NCBI GenBank assembly: GCA_018820005.1
Contig: JAHJOS010000686.1
Coordinates: 1-5,149 of the forward strand
DNA: 5,149 bases
Direction of reading: 5' to 3'
Origin: Alphaproteobacteria bacterium
GTDB lineage: Bacteria > Pseudomonadota > Alphaproteobacteria > Rhizobiales > Devosiaceae
Part shown: positions 1 to 4,150 of the stretch, piece by piece
Position numbering within the stretch: position 1 is the first letter of the stretch
How the letters are laid out: every line of letters starts with the position of its first letter
Notes under the pieces: model-generated
What the model saw: the letters and a program-made list of their open reading frames with translations, nothing else
Told to the model about the DNA's origin: nothing
Database searches by the model: none
Program-made: the position numbers and the translations under genes

Positions 1-370
1 CCTTGACCCCATTTTCCCAGCGCAACGCATTGCCGCGAATAACGGGCCATTGATATTCCGGAAACACCGACAGCAGCCCACTTTCGCCGTGCACCATCAC
101 CGCCATGGCTTCCGTCATGGTCTCGCCCACCAGCGCAATCGGGCTGATGCGTTGCGCCACCAGGCTACGCACCCATTCGGCCCCAGTCCGCGTCTTGCCA
201 CAGCCGCGCCCACCCATAAACAGCCAGGTTGTCCAGTCGCCCGGCGGTGTCCTCTGCGGCTCATGGGCCCAGTGCGACCAGTCGAAGAACTTTTCCTGCT
301 GTTTGATCGACGACATATGCTCGAGCTCGGCAAGCTCGGCGGCCAGCTTAGCGTCGGTGGAACTGTTCAA
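1..370 (-). CDS. Phage/gene-transfer-agent large terminase subunit (N-terminal part, truncated by the left window edge)
   Basis: This is the ATPase/nuclease motor subunit that packages DNA into phage or GTA proheads; only about the first 123 residues are in the window. The segment WTTWLFMGGRGCGKTRTGAE (residues about 46-65 from the TTG start) contains a Walker A loop GGRGCGKT followed by TRTGAEWVR, the hallmark of alphaproteobacterial prophage and GTA terminases. The preceding FFDWSHWAH and PPGDW also fit the family. The C-terminal nuclease domain lies off the window. Start choice is uncertain. The first ATG is at 316-314. However, the codons upstream (LAAELAELEH) have GC-rich third positions and read like protein, which favours the TTG at 370-368, a 23-bp overlap with the small-subunit gene. 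Neither start has a strong Shine-Dalgarno. The family call is firm; GTA versus prophage cannot be decided from this fragment. Confidence 0.88.
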   Translation of the reverse strand, partial: MNSSTDAKLAAELAELEHMSSIKQQEKFFDWSHWAHEPQRTPPGDWTTWLFMGGRGCGKTRTGAEWVRSLVAQRISPIALVGETMTEAMAVMVHGESGLLSVFPEYQWPVIRGNALRWENGVK

Positions 371-779
371 TGCGCTTGACCAGTTTTTCGCGCAGCGCCT
401 CGGGGTCGCGCGGCGGCCTCGGCTTGTCGGCCTTGTCTTCGGCGGTTGTCGCGCCGGCCATGGTTATCATTTTGTCGGCTGCCTTGATCAAATCGTTCAA
501 TTGCTGTGCCTCCTTGTCGCCCAGTGTGTCCCCGTCGGCATTGGCCAGCTTGACGATCTGGCGCACCAGCACGGCGAAGAGCCAGTCGAGTGCCGTGCCC
601 CCACGCCCCACCTTGCGCAGGCGTCGCCCGACCCAGCGTCCCCGGCTCCGCCGATGCTCAAGCGCCGCCTTGGTCACGCCAAAACGCTCGCGGATCAGCC
701 GCACCGGTTCATCGGTCAATTCATAGGCGCGCCGGATCGCCACCCAATCGGTGGCGTCATCAGGTCCGCGTGCTGTCAT
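348..779 (-). CDS. Putative small terminase subunit (helix-turn-helix DNA-packaging protein)
   Basis: A 143-residue protein directly upstream of, and slightly overlapping, the large terminase. Residues about 11-50 contain DWVAIRRAYE, then a helix-turn-helix-like stretch (VRLIRERFGVTKAALEHRR), then RGRWV. This matches the W-IR-Y...GVS...I..R....GW pattern of phage packaging and transposase-type HTH domains. Residues 64-110 look helical and fit an oligomerisation region, and residues 115-143 form a charged, proline-containing tail. Small terminases recognise phage DNA and hand it to the large subunit; in GTAs the equivalent first gene plays the same part with little sequence specificity. The assignment rests on HTH architecture, size and gene order rather than a diagnostic motif. 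The ATG at 779-777 has only a weak upstream GGA/GGGG. The gene opens the packaging module, which runs leftward out of the window. Confidence 0.72.
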   Translation of the reverse strand: MTARGPDDATDWVAIRRAYELTDEPVRLIRERFGVTKAALEHRRSRGRWVGRRLRKVGRGGTALDWLFAVLVRQIVKLANADGDTLGDKEAQQLNDLIKAADKMITMAGATTAEDKADKPRPPRDPEALREKLVKRIEQFHRR

Positions 780-889
780 GGATGGTCCGGCCCCGTCGCC
801 GGGTGATCGGCGTCACTGCCGCCTCACCCACTTTTCCGACTATGCCTGAACACTAGCACACCAGCGTCACGCGGGGATTAGTAGGATAA
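780..889. other. Non-coding leader upstream of the packaging module
   Basis: This stretch separates the small-terminase ATG from the remains of the plus-strand pseudogene and should hold the promoter of the packaging genes on the minus strand. I found no convincing -35/-10 pair. It contains a GTGA-N6-TCAC dyad (803-816), and the heptamer GCGTCAC occurs twice (810-816 and 864-870). No tRNA or recognisable attachment core is visible. All three plus-strand frames carry stops here, so the 5' half of the neighbouring pseudogene is absent. Confidence 0.5.
803..816. promoter_or_regulatory. Inverted repeat GTGA-N6-TCAC, CRP-like candidate site
   Basis: The plus-strand sequence GTGATCGGCGTCAC is a perfect 4+4 dyad with a 6-bp spacer, matching the core of the CRP consensus TGTGA-N6-TCACA; the outermost bases do not match. 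Its centre is about 30 bp upstream of the small-terminase start codon. Such a short dyad could arise by chance (about one in twelve windows of this size), so only the position makes it worth listing. Confidence 0.25.
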
Positions 890-1270
890 GTTTGCTGCGC
901 TGCACCCTGCCCAGGACACGGCGCTAACCAGTGCACGCGCGACTACTTGTGCGGCGCTGGCGAGGACGTGACCGTCTATGCCGGGCCGATCGGCTTTGAT
1001 TTCGCCCCTACCGATGATGCCCAGAACAGCTTTGGCATCAATGTCGATTTCAAGCTCATGGATGCGGCTGGCACAGTGCTGAGTGAAAATCCCGATTTTA
1101 TGGCCCTGCAGCTCAAGAGCCATTCACAGAACAAGGACATGTACCTCACCCTGACGCTGACCCTTAGGGGCCCGCCCGCCGGGGGCTAAGTGCTCGAATA
1201 TAGCGGGCATCACCTGTCATCGGGTGAAACCGCTGTTATCACCATGCCATTCAGCCTCACCACGCCCTGA
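890..1270 (+). pseudogene. 3' remnant of a decayed, probably exported protein of unknown function
   Basis: The open frame from 890 gives a protein-like stretch (DYLCGAGEDVTVYAGPIGFD, then FAPTDDAQNSFGINVDFKLM and LTLTLTLRGPPAGG) that stops at TAA 1187-1189. The same frame then continues for 26 codons (VLEYSGHHLSSGETAVITMP, then FSLTTP) to TGA 1268-1270. PAG-D-Y-VLEY is a natural beta-strand sequence, so the TAA probably replaces a Tyr codon (TAC/TAT). At the 5' side, another frame reads HPAQDTALTSAR up to 938 and would join DYLCG if two bases of the CGCGCG tract (936-941) were extra. PAQDTA resembles a signal-peptidase junction. No start codon, ribosome site or signal peptide survives upstream: TAA at 887-889 and TAG at 882-884 close the two frames. 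I do not recognise the family. A short live gene from TTG 947 is possible but has no ribosome site. Confidence 0.65.
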
Positions 1271-1278
1271 TCGAGCAG

Positions 1279-1311
1279 CGACGCCGGTCATGGCCGGCGT
1301 CGTACGCTTTT
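1279..1311 (+). terminator. Intrinsic terminator downstream of the plus-strand pseudogene
   Basis: CGACGCCGG (1279-1287) pairs perfectly with CCGGCGTCG (1294-1302) across a 6-base loop, giving a 9-bp GC-rich stem. A T-tract (CTTTT, 1307-1311) follows five bases after the stem on the plus strand, only nine bases after the pseudogene's final TGA. On the minus strand the stem is not followed by T residues, so it would terminate bioY transcription poorly. Its survival suggests that the pseudogene decayed recently. Confidence 0.7.
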
Positions 1312-1353
1312 GATTGACGGCCGCGGTAATGGCGCGGCGTGCCGTCGGCCCCG

Positions 1354-1956
1354 TCAGGCTTGACGCTGATTGGACGGGCGCTCGGACTTGCGCGCCAGCA
1401 ACGCCAGGCAGGCTGCCCCCAGAGCCGATTTCAGAACCGCACCAATCAAAAATGGCGCCACGCCATAGGTCACCGCCTGCTCGACGCCTATCGACACCGC
1501 CAGCCAGGCTGCGCCGACCACAAGGCAAACTGCATTGCAGACCAGGAAGTTGACGAAGGCGAGCAGCGGACGCTTGCCGCTCCAGCCCTTTTCGACCAAA
1601 TAGCCGACCAGCGCGCCCGCGACCGGGAAGGCGAAGAGGTAGCCAGCCGTCGGCCCCACGAAATGATGGGCCCCAGCGGCGCCGCCGGACAGCACCGGCA
1701 GGCCCATTGCGGCTTCCAGCAACCAGGCCACGATGGTGATGGCGCCCAGTCGCCAGCCATAGAGTGCGCCCACCATGGCGACACCGAAGGTCTGCATGTT
1801 GACCGGCACGGGCAGCATGGGGACTTCCACCCAGGAACATGCCGCCAGCAAGAAAGTGCCGATGACGACAGCGCCGATGCGCCATGCCAGGGGACGCGTG
1901 CCCAGCGACAGCGGATTATAGATTGTTTTGGCAGTAGACGTGACGGGGTTTTGCAT
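1354..1956 (-). CDS. bioY: BioY, substrate-specific (S) component of the biotin ECF transporter
   Basis: A 200-residue, strongly hydrophobic inner-membrane protein that binds biotin for uptake. Recognisable BioY signatures are VPMLPVPVNMQTFGVAMVGA (residues 45-64), GWRLG (67-71), AAMGLPVLSGGAAG (82-95) and HHFVGPTAGYLFAFP (97-111). About six membrane segments can be traced (roughly 24-42, 55-68, 71-85, 102-122, 131-152 and 160-187), followed by a short polar tail. Length is normal for the family. The start is ATG 1956-1954, preceded by AAGGG with a 7-nt spacer. An in-frame ATG at 1995 is rejected because the intervening codons cover the BioR operator and promoter. No BioM/BioN energising genes are adjacent, so it acts alone or shares an energy module encoded elsewhere. 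It follows bioR at 94 bp and is expected to be repressed by BioR when biotin is sufficient. Confidence 0.95.
   Translation of the reverse strand: MQNPVTSTAKTIYNPLSLGTRPLAWRIGAVVIGTFLLAACSWVEVPMLPVPVNMQTFGVAMVGALYGWRLGAITIVAWLLEAAMGLPVLSGGAAGAHHFVGPTAGYLFAFPVAGALVGYLVEKGWSGKRPLLAFVNFLVCNAVCLVVGAAWLAVSIGVEQAVTYGVAPFLIGAVLKSALGAACLALLARKSERPSNQRQA
1916..1925. promoter_or_regulatory. Possible auxiliary BioR half-matching box inside bioY
   Basis: The plus-strand sequence TTATAGATTG matches 8 of 10 positions of the BioR palindrome and lies in bioY codons 11-15 (T-I-Y-N-P). It begins exactly 63 bp from the start of the promoter-proximal box, six helical turns at 10.5 bp per turn. It may be a secondary operator, or only a consequence of the TIYNP codons. 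Confidence 0.3.
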
Positions 1957-1963
1957 AAATGGG

Positions 1964-1968
1964 CCCTT
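1964..1968 (-). promoter_or_regulatory. bioY ribosome binding site
   Basis: On the minus strand AAGGG lies 7 nt before ATG 1956-1954. It decides the start in favour of this ATG over the in-frame ATG at 1995, which would translate across the operator. Confidence 0.75.
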
Positions 1969-1977
1969 GGTGATAAA

Positions 1978-1988
1978 ATTATAGATTA
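1978..1988 (-). promoter_or_regulatory. BioR operator overlapping the bioY -10 region
   Basis: Plus-strand TTATAGATTA at 1979-1988 matches the BioR consensus TTAT(A/C)(G/T)ATAA at 9 of 10 positions. Read on the minus strand, the box contains TATAAT (plus positions 1978-1983), a perfect -10 hexamer, 21 nt before the bioY ATG. No good -35 is visible upstream, though the surroundings are AT-rich compared with the rest of the window. Bound BioR would occlude RNA polymerase. Confidence 0.8.
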
Positions 1989-2050
1989 AATTCACATTCT
2001 ATCGCTAAAGGAATCCATAAAACGGCGGCTATGGCAAGGCAGATCACGCG

Positions 2051-2704
2051 CTAAACGCGCGGCTGTGCAGGTTTTGCTGGCTTCGGGCCATTGTGTGCGG
2101 TCCACTGCACGTGTCGCGCCAACAGCGAACAGGCCGTTTCCACGTCGCCGGCCCGCAGCGCGAACAGAATCGCCTTGTGATCCCGATCGGTCGGCGCGTC
2201 CCACTCTGCCCGCCACCCGGAAAACAGAAACCTGGCACTGGCGCTGTGCAGATCATCGATGGCCCTGAGCAGGCGGGGTAGGCCGCAGGGCGTCAGGATC
2301 AGCCGGTGAAAGCTGCGATTGGCATGCTCCCAACTCTGCACATCGGTTGCCCGATCGGCATCGCGGTTGATCTGTTCGGCCTCAGCCAGCAGCGCCTTGG
2401 TGTGGTGCGGCGCGGCGTGCCGCAGCGCCAGCACCTCGAGGGCGGCCCGCATCTCGGCCACTTCGCGTATGTCGTTCAGGCTGAAGCCGGCGACACGCAC
2501 GCCGCGGCGCGGCTCGCTGACTACAAGCCCCTGCGCCTCAAGCCGCCTGAAGGCCTCTCGGACGGGCACGTGGCTGGTGCCGAACTCTTCGGCGATGTGG
2601 TCCTGCGCAAGTCGCGCACCAGCCTCAAACCCACCGCCGATAATGCGCTCGGCCAGGGCTTTGCTGATGCGGTCCGCGATGGTGTCTGATTTGCTCTCGG
2701 TCAT
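2051..2704 (-). CDS. bioR: BioR, GntR-family (FCD-domain) repressor of biotin genes
   Basis: A 217-residue cytoplasmic regulator. Residues about 8-72 form the GntR winged helix: IADRISKALAERIIGG, then LAQDHIAEEFGTSHVPVREA with the recognition helix, then LEAQGLVVSEPRRGVRV forming the wing. Residues about 76-200 form an all-helical FCD ligand domain, with the usual FH (132-133), DHKAI (175-179) and C-terminal RHV (197-199) elements. The histidines H133, H176 and H198 are in place. The Asp normally four residues before FH appears to be Asn129, so metal binding may be altered. The specific BioR call rests on a perfect BioR palindrome just upstream of its own ATG, a second box before bioY, and adjacency to bioY. 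In studied alphaproteobacteria BioR represses biotin synthesis or uptake genes and often itself. The start leaves no room for a Shine-Dalgarno. Confidence 0.9.
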   Translation of the reverse strand: MTESKSDTIADRISKALAERIIGGGFEAGARLAQDHIAEEFGTSHVPVREAFRRLEAQGLVVSEPRRGVRVAGFSLNDIREVAEMRAALEVLALRHAAPHHTKALLAEAEQINRDADRATDVQSWEHANRSFHRLILTPCGLPRLLRAIDDLHSASARFLFSGWRAEWDAPTDRDHKAILFALRAGDVETACSLLARHVQWTAHNGPKPAKPAQPRV

Positions 2705-2707
2705 GGA

Positions 2708-2717
2708 TTATAGATAA
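2708..2717. promoter_or_regulatory. BioR operator (perfect palindrome) at bioR
   Basis: TTATAGATAA is a full 10/10 match to the BioR consensus TTAT(A/C)(G/T)ATAA. It ends three bases before the bioR ATG (2704-2702) and overlaps the candidate -10 hexamer. This position predicts tight autorepression. Confidence 0.88.
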
Positions 2718-2739
2718 TTCACGACGCAAAGCCGGTCCA
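2711..2739 (-). promoter_or_regulatory. Candidate bioR promoter giving a leaderless transcript
   Basis: On the minus strand TGGACC (plus 2734-2739; one base from the alphaproteobacterial -35 TTGACC) is followed after exactly 17 nt by TATCTA (plus 2711-2716). That -10 ends 6 nt before the bioR ATG, so the predicted transcription start falls at or next to the A of the start codon. TATCTA lies inside the BioR palindrome. The overlapping TATAAT, two bases before the ATG, is too close for a start at this ATG. Confidence 0.45.
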
Positions 2740-2786
2740 GTGGGCCGGTAGCGAACCCACGCGCAATTTTCAGTCCCGACCGTCAC

Positions 2787-4049
2787 CTATTTTGCGGCAG
2801 ACGCCTCGCGGGCAAACGCCGATGCCTCTTCCAGCACCGACAAATCGCTCTTGGCCGTCAGCGCCTCTTTGGCCCGGGCAGCGGCGTCGCGCGCCATGGC
2901 CAGTGCCGGTGCCGCGAGCATGGGGTTGGCTGCGGCGATCATGCGCAGCGCTACCAAAAGGCGCAGCACGACCTCGATGGTGCCGGCGCCATCCCGCGCA
3001 ATGGGGCGAAAGCCATCCACGACTAGGTCCGTGGGATCGAGTGGCGGCACGCTGACGCGGTCATAGCGTGCTTTGCCGTTGCCATCAGGGTCGACGTCGG
3101 CTTCGGGTGGGCGGGTGACCAGCACGCGCACCAGCGTGCCGATCACGTCGATGGCCGTGCCGGGGTCGTTGATTCCCGGCGACAGGGCCTTGCTGGCAAT
3201 TTCACCCAGCACCACCAGGCCAAAGCGCGGATCGCTGAAAAACGTGCGGCTGTCGCCCAGCACAAAGGCGCCCAGCATGGCGTCGACGGCCTCGTCCGGC
3301 ACCACGCCACCGACCTGCAGCAGCGGCCGATCGGGGCCGACATAGGCGCCCGGCCGCGCCAGCACGCCGATGGTCAGGTTATGCGCCTCGGCAATGCGCT
3401 GCAGCACGCCGGCGTCGAAATGCTGCACATAGCCCACAGTGCGGGCAGCGATGGCCATGCCCTCGGGCGCCACGATCTGTTCGGTGCAGTCAAAGCACGG
3501 ATGCGCCGACAAGGTCTCGAAGGCATCCCGCGCGGCCTTTTCTACCCGGTCTATTGTATGACCAACTCGCCCAATCGCCGAGATCTGGCCGATCCAGCGG
3601 ATCAGCGCCGTTACCACCAGCAGCAGCACAGCCAGCGTCACGCCAAACAGGAACAGCCGCCCTGCTTCGCTATAGATGCCCGACGACAGCCCGATGATGC
3701 CCACCACCGAAAACAGAAAAGCGCCAATAAACACCGAAATGGAGGTCTGGGCGCTGCGGTCGCCGATGATGAGCGGCACGGCGCGCGGCGTGGTGGCCGA
3801 CGAGGCGCTCACCAGCGCGCTGACCATGGTGGACAGCGCAAACACCGCCACCGTCAAAAGGCTCGACGCCAGAATGGTCAGGATCGACATCAGCCCGCTC
3901 GAAGGCACCGTAAAGGGCAGCGTCTTTGGCGCGAACTGGGCCAGCACATAGGCAATGGCGATGCTGAACACCGCCAGCGCCGAGAAGGCGGCGGGCAGAA
4001 ACCACATGCGCTGGGCAAACTGGCGCAATTGAAAGGCAATCTGGCTCAT
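2787..4049 (-). CDS. DUF2254 family membrane protein
   Basis: A 420-residue predicted inner-membrane protein of unknown molecular function. Four membrane segments lie in the N-terminal 150 residues (about 16-38, 53-80, 102-122 and 132-152). A soluble C-terminal region of about 270 residues follows. The DUF2254 signature is clear: GYVQHFD (206-212), DPRFGLVVLGEIASKALSPG (273-292) and INDPGTAIDVI (293-303). The ALSPGINDP.TA block is the most diagnostic. The start is ATG 4049-4047, with GAGGAG 5 nt upstream; a longer reading from 4103 would run through that ribosome site and is rejected. The gene lies 101 bp downstream of the Hsp70-like gene on the same strand, and the intergenic stretch shows no terminator, so co-transcription is possible. 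The last roughly 40 residues are Ala/Lys/Glu-rich and probably helical. The family assignment is strong; the function is unknown. Confidence 0.9.
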   Translation of the reverse strand: MSQIAFQLRQFAQRMWFLPAAFSALAVFSIAIAYVLAQFAPKTLPFTVPSSGLMSILTILASSLLTVAVFALSTMVSALVSASSATTPRAVPLIIGDRSAQTSISVFIGAFLFSVVGIIGLSSGIYSEAGRLFLFGVTLAVLLLVVTALIRWIGQISAIGRVGHTIDRVEKAARDAFETLSAHPCFDCTEQIVAPEGMAIAARTVGYVQHFDAGVLQRIAEAHNLTIGVLARPGAYVGPDRPLLQVGGVVPDEAVDAMLGAFVLGDSRTFFSDPRFGLVVLGEIASKALSPGINDPGTAIDVIGTLVRVLVTRPPEADVDPDGNGKARYDRVSVPPLDPTDLVVDGFRPIARDGAGTIEVVLRLLVALRMIAAANPMLAAPALAMARDAAARAKEALTAKSDLSVLEEASAFAREASAAK

Positions 4050-4054
4050 CAAAA

Positions 4055-4060
4055 CTCCTC
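4055..4060 (-). promoter_or_regulatory. Strong ribosome binding site of the DUF2254 gene
   Basis: GAGGAG on the minus strand lies 5 nt before ATG 4049-4047, fixing that start and ruling out the longer in-frame reading from 4103. Confidence 0.8.
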
Positions 4061-4150
4061 GCGGCGCGCGTCGTCCGACCGCTCGTCTGAAACCCTTGCC
4101 CAAAACGGCCCGGAAAGCCAGTGCTGCGCGCCACCACTTGGCCCCGCGCC

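Noticed and set aside
105..806. Long plus-strand open frame opposite the terminase genes (233 codons)
   Set aside because: It is antisense to two genes with recognisable protein motifs and has low-complexity, Cys- and Pro-rich composition typical of a high-GC shadow frame.
780..889. tRNA or phage attachment site at the edge of the packaging module
   Set aside because: No cloverleaf, no tRNA 3' end and no repeat longer than seven bases was found here.
1316..1346. GACGGC...GCCGTC inverted repeat just past the bioY stop as a bioY terminator
   Set aside because: It is only a 6-bp stem with a 19-base loop and has no T-tract on the minus strand.
1217..1885. Minus-strand frame overlapping bioY in another phase
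   Set aside because: The Gly/Arg-rich translation has no membrane pattern, while the overlapping frame is unmistakably BioY.
1957..1995. Longer BioY start at ATG 1995
   Set aside because: The extra codons lie across the BioR box and -10 hexamer and would bypass a good AAGGG ribosome site 7 nt before ATG 1956.
2732..2748. Hairpin CCGGTCC-AGT-GGGCCGG as terminator of the DUF2254 gene
   Set aside because: On the minus strand the stem has a C-A mismatch and is followed only by CTTTG. It also overlaps the candidate -35 of bioR, so a terminator call is not supported.
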